Source of the DNA: Caulobacteraceae bacterium
Lineage (GTDB): Bacteria > Pseudomonadota > Alphaproteobacteria > Caulobacterales > Caulobacteraceae
Reading direction: 5' to 3'
Assembly: GCA_947452665.1 (NCBI GenBank)
Contig: CANGEH010000023.1
Span: 1-14,159, forward strand
DNA length: 14,159 bases
In this document: one piece after another, positions 1 through 6,402 of the stretch
Numbering within the stretch: position 1 is the stretch's first letter
How the letters are laid out: the number at the start of each line of letters is the position of its first letter
Notes under the pieces: generated by a model
What the model was told of the DNA's origin: nothing
Database searches by the model: none
What the model saw: the letters and a program-made list of their open reading frames with translations, nothing else
Program-made: the position numbers and the translations under genes

Positions 1-129
1 GAGCGTATCATTGCCTAGGCCGCCATTCAGCGTATTGACCGCACTATTGCCGACCAGAACATTATCATCCGCCGTACCGGTCAAACTAAAGGCAACCGTA
101 TTGGTCAGGGTGGCGTTTTCGACATTTGC
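1..129. repeat. Left copy of the 129-bp exact terminal direct repeat
   Basis: By direct comparison every base of 1-129 matches 14031-14159 in the same orientation. The repeat reaches both ends of the window, which is what a circular or loop-closed contig looks like. It lies inside a VEN/RTX unit of the giant gene, and the minus-strand reading frame is the same in both copies (2838 and 84 differ by a multiple of three, and 84 corresponds to 14114). Confidence 0.97.
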
Positions 130-2838
130 TGCCAGGGTATAGGTCCCGCCCGCCGCCGCAACCGCGACCTGAACAAGATCCGTCCCATTATCGAGCGTCT
201 CTGTGACCACATCCGACAGACGGTCGATTACATAGGTGTCATTGCCTGCGCCACCGATCAGGGTGTCATTGCCCGCCCCGCCGTTCAGGACATTGTCCGC
301 GGCATTTCCGGTCAACCTGTTGGCCAGGTTATTGCCAACCAGGTTGAAGGCAACTGTATTGGTCAGGGTCATGTTTTCAACATTATCGGCAGCGCTATAG
401 GTGCCGCCAGCCTTGGCAATATTGACCTGAACCTGGTCGATACCGCCATTGGCGCCCTCCTTGACCCCATCGATGAGGTTATCGACGACATAGGTGTCAT
501 TGCCGCCGCCGCCGATCAGGGTATCGGCGCCTGCGCCACCATTAAGCACATTGGCCGCGTCATTGCCGGTCAAGGTGTTATTGAGAGCATTGCCGGTCAG
601 GTTAAACGCAACCGTATTGGTTAGGGTCGCGTATTCAATGTTTCCGGCCAGCTTATAGGTGCCGCCAGCCGTCGCCATGGCGACCTGGACCTCGTCGGTA
701 CCTTCACCCGCAAGCTCGATTACCACATCAGTCAGGCTATCAATAACAATCACATCATTGCCGGCCCCGCCGACCATAATGTCGGTTCCGGCGCCGCCGT
801 CCAGAAGGTCATTGCCGCCGCCGCCGGCAAGGGTGTCATTGCCAAGGCCGCCATATAGGCTGTCGTCGCCCCCTGAACCCAAAAGGGTGTCGTCGCCGCT
901 CGTGCCTGTTAAGACAATATCGGCGACGCCCTCTGTGCTGAAGCTGTAGGTGGCCGTGCCAACAAAGCTATTGCCGGCCACATCCTTGACGCTGCCCGCG
1001 GCAATTGTGACAAAATACTGGGTGCTGGGGTCAAGATCGCTGGTCGGGTCGATGGTCAGGGTCGCGCCCGATAGGCCAAGCCGCGCACTGGTGGCGGCGT
1101 CAAAGGTCTCGACCACCGTGCCCGTAATGGAGTCGGCGCGGATCTGAATAGATCCCGTGCCCCGGGCAATGGCCTCCGAAAAGGTCAGGACAATGTTTGC
1201 ACCAATGGCCACATCCGCCAGGCCATTGGCGGGCGAGAAGGTGCTAACCACCGGGGCCGTAAGATCGACGAGGCTGTTATTGGTAACGGTCGTTGCACCG
1301 AGCGTCAGTGCATCATTGCCCAGCGCATCTTGAACCGCGTTTACGTCGTCGCCAGAGGTTGGGTCTGTATAGCGCACAGTCACGGTCTGGCCCTGACCAA
1401 TAACCGTCGCTAGCGTCAAGATCACAGTCACGCCCCGAACCGCAACATTGGTCACGCTCGCCGACGTGCCGCCAATCTCGACGACAAAATCGCCCGCAAC
1501 CGCCTTGATGCTGCTCATGACCTCGTTATAGGTCAGGGTTATCTTTTGTCCGTCTGCACTGGCTACCGCGCCTTGGAATTCTGGGGCGCCAGCTACATCG
1601 CTGCCTAGCGCGTTATTGGCCTGCCCTTGGGCTGAATAACGTTTGGCATAAATGCCAGAACTATCTTGATCAGCCGACGACCAGGTCACCACCCAGCCGC
1701 CGTCGGTAAGCGCCGTGACCGTGGGTTCATCTTGGCTTAAGTCTGTATTGGCATTGACCCTAAATTCTGACCCCTGTCGGACCCCATAGGCGTCATAACG
1801 CTGGCCATAAATGCCGTAGCTGGAGCCATCTTGACCGTCTGACACCCAGGTCACCACGAAGCCGCCATTCTCAAGGCCGGTGACAGACGAGTACCCTTGG
1901 GTCGCATTGGTATAGGAATTGACTAAAAATCCGGCCCCCTGCTTATACCCGTCGGCACCGTAGCGCTGAGCATAGACATCTCCGCTCTCTTCAGTGAGTG
2001 AGGCAAGTGACGTCCAGGTCACAACCCAGCCACCATCGGCAAGCGCCGCGACCTTGGGAAGAATGCCGATATCAGTAGGATTAGGGGTAACCGCGAACTC
2101 TGCCCCTAGCAGGGCGCCAGACGCCCAGTATCTCTGGCCATAAATGCCATAGGTGTTTTCGACGCCAGTTTGACCCGCGGATATCCAGGTCACCACCCAG
2201 CCGCCATCGGAAAGGCCAGTGACGGACTGATAAAACTGATCATTGGTCGTATAGGTGTTTATCTTAAATTCTTGCCCCAGCGTCGCGCCAATCGAGGTGT
2301 ATCGCTGGCCATATATGCCAAAGTTGGAGCCGTCTTGCCCAAGAGAACTCCAGGTCACCACCCAGCCGCCATCGGCAAGCGCGGTGACAGAGGGCAATGC
2401 CTGGTCTAGGTCTGTATAGGTGTTAACCCTAAACTCTTGGCCCAGACGGTCTCCACCAGACGTGTAACGCTGGCCATATGTGGCGGTGTCTGAGCCGTCT
2501 TGACCTGCTGACGTCCAGGTTGCCACCCAGCCGCCATCGCTCAGCGTAGTTATAGAGGGGCCGGTCGCAAAGGAATAGCCCGTGATGCCGGCCGATGCTG
2601 GGACAATATAGGTGTTAATCTTAAACTCTGTCCCTTGCAGGGCGCCAGTGGCGTCGTAGCGCTGTCCATAAACGCCATAAGTATCTTCATCTGGACCATA
2701 GGACATCCAGCTTACCACCCAGCCGCCATCGGCAAGCGCAGTGACCGAAGACTGGCTCTGACGACCCGCTGCACTGGTGTTTACAAGCGTATCTGCGACG
2801 GCTGTCCCGGCTATGGAAGCGTTAGTAACGTCTGTCAT
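1..2838 (-). CDS. Giant RTX calcium-binding protein, N-terminal part (C-terminus runs off the left edge)
   Basis: This is a secreted RTX protein and the probable substrate of the adjacent type I secretion system. The ATG at 2838 is preceded by GGGA (plus-strand 2848-2851) nine bases upstream, and an in-frame TAA lies further up with no other ATG between. The frame stays open for 946 codons to the window edge. Domains in order: a 27-residue leader without a Sec signal peptide, as expected for T1SS cargo; seven repeats built on GGWVVTW and YGIYGQRY (residues ~28-409); a SwmB-type repeat (~417-520); a Big_5-like Ig domain (~524-634); then GGxGxDxUx nonapeptides and VEN/RTX units. It is transcribed divergently from the T1SS operon. 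The export signal must lie beyond the edge. Because bases 1-129 equal 14031-14159 and the frames agree, this fragment may continue directly into the minus-strand CDS ending at 7713. No enzymatic domain was recognised; adhesin or surface-layer-like protein is the best guess. Confidence 0.9.
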   Translation of the reverse strand, partial: MTDVTNASIAGTAVADTLVNTSAAGRQSQSSVTALADGGWVVSWMSYGPDEDTYGVYGQRYDATGALQGTEFKINTYIVPASAGITGYSFATGPSITTLSDGGWVATWTSAGQDGSDTATYGQRYTSGGDRLGQEFRVNTYTDLDQALPSVTALADGGWVVTWSSLGQDGSNFGIYGQRYTSIGATLGQEFKINTYTTNDQFYQSVTGLSDGGWVVTWISAGQTGVENTYGIYGQRYWASGALLGAEFAVTPNPTDIGILPKVAALADGGWVVTWTSLASLTEESGDVYAQRYGADGYKQGAGFLVNSYTNATQGYSSVTGLENGGFVVTWVSDGQDGSSYGIYGQRYDAYGVRQGSEFRVNANTDLSQDEPTVTALTDGGWVVTWSSADQDSSGIYAKRYSAQGQANNALGSDVAGAPEFQGAVASADGQKITLTYNEVMSSIKAVAGDFVVEIGGTSASVTNVAVRGVTVILTLATVIGQGQTVTVRYTDPTSGDDVNAVQDALGNDALTLGATTVTNNSLVDLTAPVVSTFSPANGLADVAIGANIVLTFSEAIARGTGSIQIRADSITGTVVETFDAATSARLGLSGATLTIDPTSDLDPSTQYFVTIAAGSVKDVAGNSFVGTATYSFSTEGVADIVLTGTSGDDTLLGSGGDDSLYGGLGNDTLAGGGGNDLLDGGAGTDIMVGGAGNDVIVIDSLTDVVIELAGEGTDEVQVAMATAGGTYKLAGNIEYATLTNTVAFNLTGNALNNTLTGNDAANVLNGGAGADTLIGGGGNDTYVVDNLIDGVKEGANGGIDQVQVNIAKAGGTYSAADNVENMTLTNTVAFNLVGNNLANRLTGNAADNVLNGGAGNDTLIGGAGNDTYVIDRLSDVVTETLDNGTDLVQVAVAAAGGTYTLAANVENATLTNTVAFSLTGTADDNVLVGNSAVNTLNGGLGNDTL
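936..1266 (-). other. Big_5-like bacterial Ig domain in the RTX protein
   Basis: Residues ~524-634 read APVVSTFSPANG, then IVLTFSEAI, LTIDPTSDLDPSTQYFV and VKDVAGNSFVG-TATYSFST. This is the usual pattern of SbsA-type Ig-like domains (PF13205). It sits immediately before the first RTX nonapeptides and probably extends the N-terminal modules away from the calcium-binding array. Confidence 0.7.
1278..1590 (-). other. SwmB-type repeat domain in the RTX protein
   Basis: Residues ~417-520 contain APEFQGA, ADGQKITLTYNE, VTVILTLA, GQTVTVRYTDPT and a QDALGND-to-VTNNS ending. This matches my recollection of the SWM repeat family (TIGR02059) found in SwmB and other long surface proteins. Only one copy is present here, between the propeller-like repeats and an Ig-like domain, so it probably acts as a beta-sandwich spacer. 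Confidence 0.7.
1612..2757 (-). repeat. Seven tandem ~55-residue repeats, probable seven-bladed beta-propeller
   Basis: Seven consecutive units cover residues ~28-409 of the RTX protein. Each follows the pattern SVTxLxDGGWVVTW, then S.GQDGS, then YGIYGQRY, then G..xGxEFxVNTYT. Unit length varies (roughly 40-66 residues) through loop insertions near the end, and unit five is the most diverged (YAQRY, no GQDGS). Seven beta-rich units of this size fit a seven-bladed propeller. This repeat type is familiar from large RTX proteins, but its binding partner is not something the sequence shows. Confidence 0.75.
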
Positions 2839-2910
2839 AACTGGGATTCCCGTCTGTAAAAATTCTAAATTACTTTAGTGTGCGACATGCGATAGCGGAT
2901 TCAAAAATAG

Positions 2911-2938
2911 ATTAAAATTCCTTTTTAAATATTGCCAA
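2911..2938 (-). promoter_or_regulatory. Candidate sigma70-type promoter for the RTX gene
   Basis: On the minus strand TTGGCA (plus 2933-2938) and TTTAAT (plus 2911-2916) are separated by 16 bp. Each matches five of six consensus bases. The predicted transcript would start near 2904 and give a leader of roughly 65 nt before the ATG at 2838. No experimental support; A+T-rich DNA gives chance matches. Confidence 0.4.
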
Positions 2939-2961
2939 AAGATCAGAGGTAATTTTTGTAA

Positions 2962-2990
2962 CCGACACGTATTTACTACGTCTCTATATT
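2962..2990 (+). promoter_or_regulatory. Candidate distal promoter for the T1SS operon
   Basis: CCGACA (2962-2967) and TATATT (2985-2990) are spaced by 17 bp. If used, the transcript would begin near 2997 and include the possible small ORF at 3086 as well as a ~265-nt leader ahead of the TolC-like gene. The -35 box matches only four of six bases. Confidence 0.3.
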
Positions 2991-3020
2991 CATTTTTTAT
3001 ATTCAAAATCAGAACAAAAT

Positions 3021-3033
3021 CCAAAATTTTTGG
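3021..3033. promoter_or_regulatory. 13-bp perfect palindrome, possible operator
   Basis: CCAAAA, a single T, then TTTTGG form a perfect inverted repeat with a one-base centre. It sits between the two divergent candidate promoters, a plausible place for a dimeric regulator. Its A+T-rich makeup means chance occurrence is quite possible. Confidence 0.3.
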
Positions 3034-3085
3034 TAGACACAAATCGGCATTATCTTGATTTCATTGCGTTTGTAAGGAAGAAAAA

Positions 3086-3145
3086 ATGGTAATTCCATCA
3101 ATTCGATCTGTATTAACAATTGAATTTACTTTGAGTTTTTTCTAA
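3086..3145 (+). CDS. Possible 19-residue leader peptide upstream of the TolC-like gene
   Basis: An ATG at 3086 follows a strong Shine-Dalgarno-like AAGGAAG (3074-3080) with a five-base spacer, a better ribosome site than that of the downstream gene. It encodes MVIPSIRSVLTIEFTLSFF and ends in TAA at 3143-3145. The product would be short and hydrophobic towards its C-terminus. It lies 117 bp before the ATG of the TolC-like gene. No attenuator-type hairpin was found after it, so a regulatory role is inference; it may be fortuitous in A+T-rich DNA. Confidence 0.3.
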   Translation: MVIPSIRSVLTIEFTLSFF

Positions 3146-3191
3146 AAGATTGGCTCGCGACGTGCTGATTAGAGCTTATCGAAAAACCAAG

Positions 3192-3197
3192 TATACT
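3192..3197 (+). promoter_or_regulatory. Candidate proximal -10 element for the T1SS operon
   Basis: TATACT matches five of six bases of the -10 consensus and would give a ~60-nt leader before the ATG at 3263. No convincing -35 box lies 16-18 bp upstream, so it would need an activator or be a weak promoter. Confidence 0.25.
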
Positions 3198-3262
3198 GAC
3201 GCTGGATTGATTGCGTTTTTTAATTTTCTTTGCGTTTAGAATTTTATCTGGAACCCCTGCGC

Positions 3263-4690
3263 ATGATGCAGAGAAATTACGTGTCGGCAGGGTTGGGATG
3301 TTTGCTGGTGGTCCTTGCCGGGGCGGTCTATGCTCAAACACACCCGCAGCCAAGGCCCAGCGCCATCGGGCTTGCACCCAGCACGCCCAGGCCCTTTGAT
3401 ATCGATTTCAGCACAGACTCGGTCTTGTCGCTGTCCTTGCGGGCCACAGACCGGGCAAGCTTTGCCGCCATGCTGGCCGGGGCCCTGCAGCGTGCGCCCG
3501 CCTTGGCGGAGGCCTCGGCGGCCAAGGCGGGGGCCAAGGCTGGTATACGCCAAGCGCGGTCTGGATATTGGCCGACGCTGGACCTGTCTCTTAGCCAAGA
3601 GCGGTCCATTTCCCGCTCCATTTCCAATGACCCGCTCAATGTGATTGAGCGCCTGCGTGGCCGTGAGCGCACCGATGCGATCGCTAGCGTCAGCCAGACC
3701 CTGGTCGATTTTGGGGCCAATACGGCCCGGGTGCGCGGGGCCAAGGCGCGGCTTGGCGGCGCCGATGCCGAGATGGCACGGGTCACTGATGATCTGATGC
3801 TCTTTGCCGTCTCAACCTGGTTTGACGTCGATAATTTCCGGCTGTTGGAAAACCTGATGGTCCAATCGTCCGGCCGGCAAACCCAGTTGGCCCAGATGGT
3901 CGAGGCGCGCCTAGCGCGGGGTGCCTCAGCACAGGCCGAACAGGTCCGGGTCCAGTCTTATATTGCCAGCACCCAGGCCAAGCTCGCCCGCTATGGCCGG
4001 GCTCGAGCATCGGCGGAACTACGGTTTGAACAGGTGTTTGGGGTCCTGCCCCCGGATGACTTGTCGCCGGTGCCCGTGGCGGCGGTCGACCTGTTGGACC
4101 GGATCGATCTTGAGCAAAAAATCGACCAATTGCCAGCTGTTCGCTCAGCCATGGCCCAGGCCGAGGCGGCGGATCAAGACGCGCGGGCCTTGCGCGCAGA
4201 TCTCTGGCCCAGCGTGGCGGCCAGTCTGGATGCGGGCCGCTATGGCGTGTTCGAGACGCCCGGCGATTACGATATTCGCGCCCGCATCACTGTGCGCAAA
4301 CGCCTGTTTGGCGCAGGCGCTGGACGGTCTGATGAAGGCGTTGCCAGGGCCCAAGAGGCCCGGGCCAAGGCCGCTGGCGTGCGCAAAGAGGCCCTGCGCA
4401 CCGCCCAGATCGCCCAGACCGATCTTCAGGCGCTGGATGCCCTCGTTTTAGCTCAGGCGCAGAATTATCGCGCGGCCCGCCAATTGCGTGATGTCCAGGC
4501 AGAAAGGTTCAGATTGGCTAGGGGGACCCTGCTGGACCTGCTGGCGGCCGAAGATAGCTATGTTGAGGCGGCGGCGGGCTATATTTCGGCGCTCAATGAG
4601 CGCGATGCTGCGCGCTATGTGCTGCTAGCCCGGCGCGGCGATCTTGGGCAAGCCATTGACCTGCCAGACTTGGGAATTCCACAACCATGA
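3263..4690 (+). CDS. TolC-like outer-membrane channel of a type I secretion system
   Basis: This is the outer-membrane exit duct of the T1SS. I take the ATG at 3263 as start (475 residues): GGAA at 3250-3253 lies nine bases upstream, and the protein then opens with a clear signal peptide (charged MMQRN, hydrophobic GLGCLLVVLAGA, VYA before Q25). The ATG at 3266 is an equal alternative; an in-frame TTG at 3230 lacks a ribosome site and would bury the signal peptide. Family traits include alanine-rich alpha-helical hairpins, SGYWPTLDL near residue 100, QTLVDFG near 145 and a second helical half ending at LLDLLAAEDSYVEAA. Length is normal for T1SS TolC/LapE-type proteins. It is the first gene of the operon and overlaps the ABC gene by four bases (ATGA). 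Confidence 0.92.
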   Translation: MMQRNYVSAGLGCLLVVLAGAVYAQTHPQPRPSAIGLAPSTPRPFDIDFSTDSVLSLSLRATDRASFAAMLAGALQRAPALAEASAAKAGAKAGIRQARSGYWPTLDLSLSQERSISRSISNDPLNVIERLRGRERTDAIASVSQTLVDFGANTARVRGAKARLGGADAEMARVTDDLMLFAVSTWFDVDNFRLLENLMVQSSGRQTQLAQMVEARLARGASAQAEQVRVQSYIASTQAKLARYGRARASAELRFEQVFGVLPPDDLSPVPVAAVDLLDRIDLEQKIDQLPAVRSAMAQAEAADQDARALRADLWPSVAASLDAGRYGVFETPGDYDIRARITVRKRLFGAGAGRSDEGVARAQEARAKAAGVRKEALRTAQIAQTDLQALDALVLAQAQNYRAARQLRDVQAERFRLARGTLLDLLAAEDSYVEAAAGYISALNERDAARYVLLARRGDLGQAIDLPDLGIPQP

Positions 4691-6402
4691 TCCTACCGCC
4701 CAAACCGCCGCGTCTCGCGGCCTGGCTTGTTCAGCCCATATTGGATAATCGCAAAACCTATCTTGAGGCCGCCTTGGCCGCGGCCATGATCAGCTGTTTT
4801 GGTTTGCTGACCTCGATCTTCACCATGACGGTCTATGACCGGGTGGTGCCCAACAATGCCATTGCCTCGCTGGTGGTGCTGTCGCTTGGACTGGGCATCG
4901 TTATTGTGTTTGATTTTGTCCTGAAATCCTTGCGCGCCTATTTTGTCGATATTGCCGGAGCCCGGATCGACCATACGGTGGGCGATACCTTGTTTCACCG
5001 TTTGGTCGCCATGCGCCTTGAGCTTAAGCGCAGCAGCACCGGCACCTTGACCGGCCTGATCCGAGAAATTGAAAACCTAAGAGAATTTTTCACCTCAGCG
5101 ACCCTGACGGCCGTGGTGGATGTGCCTTTCATCTTACTGACCCTGATCGTGATCGCCCTGATCGGCAAAAGTCTGGTTCTGGTGCCCTTGGTCATGATCC
5201 CCCTGGTGGTCCTAGCCGCCTCTGTGACCCAACCGGCCTTGGAACGCATCTCGGCCAAGACCATGGGCGAGGGGTTTCAAAAACAGTCGGTGCTGGTCGA
5301 AACCATTGGCGGGATTGAAATGGTCAAGACGGCGGGGGCGGGGCCCCTGCTGCGCGATCGCTGGCTGGGGGCCGTGGAGCGTCACGCCGCCCTTGGCCTG
5401 CAGCAAAGACTGCTGGCCTCGATCGCCATCAATTTTGCCGCCGCCGCCCAGACGATTGTCTATGCCGGGGTGGTGATTATGGGGGTGTTTAAGATCGCCG
5501 ACCACAGCCTGACCACAGGTGGGCTGGTGGCCTGTTCCATGCTGGCCAGCCGCGCGGTTGCTCCCCTTGGCCAGATCGCCAATCTGTTGTCACGCATGAC
5601 CTCGACCCAGACCGCCTATCGCCAGATCAATGCCTTTATGGCCCAGCCCATCGAAGGGCCTGTGGGCGATGGATTAAAGCTGGCCCAGATCAAGGGCGCG
5701 ATCGCCTTTCGTCAGGTGGATTTTTCCTATCCCGGGGCCTCTGTACCCGCCCTACGCGGACTGGATTTCGCGATCGCCGCCGGCGAGCGGGTGGCGATTG
5801 TCGGGCCGGTGGGATCTGGGAAATCGACCATTACCCGCCTGATCCTTGGCCTTTATCCGGCCAGCCAAGGCACAGTGACGATTGACGGCACCGATCTGCG
5901 CCAGATGGATCCGCCCACCCTGCGCAAGGCGATTGGTGCGGTGGGTCAGGACAATGTGCTGTTGACCGGCAGTGTGCGCGAAAACATCTGTCTGGGACGG
6001 CCCGGCATTGATGACGACGAAATGCTGCGCGTTGCCGAGGTGTCCGGCACGCATGGCTTTATGGCGCGAACCATTAATGGCTATGACCTGGTCTTGGCCG
6101 ATCGCGGCGAAGGGCTGTCGGGTGGGCAGCGTCAGTCCATCGCCATTGCTCGGGCCTTGGCGGGGCGTCCGCCGATTGTGCTGCTGGATGAGCCATCCTC
6201 GGCAATCGATTCTGAAACCGAGGCCCGGATGATTACCGGCTTAAGCACTGAGCTCTTGGGCCGCACCGTAATTGTGGTGACCCACAGGCCCGCCATGCTG
6301 GCCCTAGTCGACCGTGTCATGGTCATGGCCGAGGGCAAGATCGTTATGGATGGCCCGCGCGACGCCATCTTGGCCAAGATTTCCAATTCAAGGACCGCCT
6401 AG
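4687..6402 (+). CDS. Type I secretion ABC transporter (permease-ATPase), LapB-like, no N-terminal C39-like domain
   Basis: This inner-membrane exporter uses ATP to drive the RTX substrate into the channel. Its 571 residues hold an N-terminal transmembrane domain, with helices near 30-48, 60-78, 142-160, 163-180 and 250-270, followed by a complete nucleotide-binding domain. The latter has Walker A GPVGSGKST (373-381), Q-loop Q421, signature LSGGQ (477-481), Walker B IVLLDE (497-502, catalytic E502), D-loop SAID (505-508) and H533. The stretch TVYDRVVPNNA resembles LapB/LssB/RtxB-type transporters, which usually have ~700 residues with a C39-like domain; here the first helix begins about 25 residues in, so that domain is missing, as in PrtD-type exporters. 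The start overlaps the TolC-like stop (ATGA), with GGGAA at 4672-4676 upstream. Confidence 0.94.
   Translation: MILPPKPPRLAAWLVQPILDNRKTYLEAALAAAMISCFGLLTSIFTMTVYDRVVPNNAIASLVVLSLGLGIVIVFDFVLKSLRAYFVDIAGARIDHTVGDTLFHRLVAMRLELKRSSTGTLTGLIREIENLREFFTSATLTAVVDVPFILLTLIVIALIGKSLVLVPLVMIPLVVLAASVTQPALERISAKTMGEGFQKQSVLVETIGGIEMVKTAGAGPLLRDRWLGAVERHAALGLQQRLLASIAINFAAAAQTIVYAGVVIMGVFKIADHSLTTGGLVACSMLASRAVAPLGQIANLLSRMTSTQTAYRQINAFMAQPIEGPVGDGLKLAQIKGAIAFRQVDFSYPGASVPALRGLDFAIAAGERVAIVGPVGSGKSTITRLILGLYPASQGTVTIDGTDLRQMDPPTLRKAIGAVGQDNVLLTGSVRENICLGRPGIDDDEMLRVAEVSGTHGFMARTINGYDLVLADRGEGLSGGQRQSIAIARALAGRPPIVLLDEPSSAIDSETEARMITGLSTELLGRTVIVVTHRPAMLALVDRVMVMAEGKIVMDGPRDAILAKISNSRTA
6390..6394 (+). 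promoter_or_regulatory. Ribosome binding site of the HlyD-like gene, inside the ABC gene
   Basis: AAGGA lies eight bases before the ATG at 6403 and within the last codons of the ABC gene, whose TAG (6400-6402) directly abuts that ATG. This fixes the adaptor start and indicates coupled translation. Confidence 0.7.

Larger units (their letters stand above)
2839..3262. promoter_or_regulatory. A+T-rich divergent control region between the RTX gene and the T1SS operon
   Basis: This 424-bp gap separates two outward-facing transcription units. By hand count 113 of 360 bases in 2881-3240 are G or C (31%), against about 60% in sampled coding lines. It holds candidate promoters in both directions, a 13-bp palindrome (CCAAAA-T-TTTTGG at 3021-3033), three copies of TTGCGTTT (3064, 3211, 3230) and a possible 19-codon ORF. 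The contrast in composition suggests a target for xenogeneic silencers or other A+T-preferring regulators, which is inference. Confidence 0.8.

Noticed and set aside
659..1147. Plus-strand open frames inside the RTX region (also 7990-8686, 11143-11747 and 12411-12855)
   Set aside because: They are antisense readings of repetitive G+C-rich RTX codons, proline-, serine- or arginine-rich with no ribosome sites or domain features. The minus-strand frame is unambiguous.
2757..2778. TSAAG near the RTX N-terminus as a LapG-type cleavage site
   Set aside because: LapG-type sites (TAAG/AAAG) follow a retention domain about 100 residues in. Here the motif is SAAG within the first 25 residues and no LapD/LapG genes are present.
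3230..3262. TTG at 3230 as the start of the TolC-like gene
   Set aside because: It has no ribosome site and would place eleven extra residues ahead of a clear signal peptide. The ATG at 3263 has GGAA at suitable spacing.
3677..5777. Four GCGATCGC octamers (3677, 5354, 5698, 5770), resembling the cyanobacterial HIP1 element
   Set aside because: Three arise from Ala-Ile-Ala codon strings and one from Arg-Asp-Arg. None was noticed in the RTX coding sequence, and the protein families look proteobacterial, so they are not good evidence for cyanobacterial origin.
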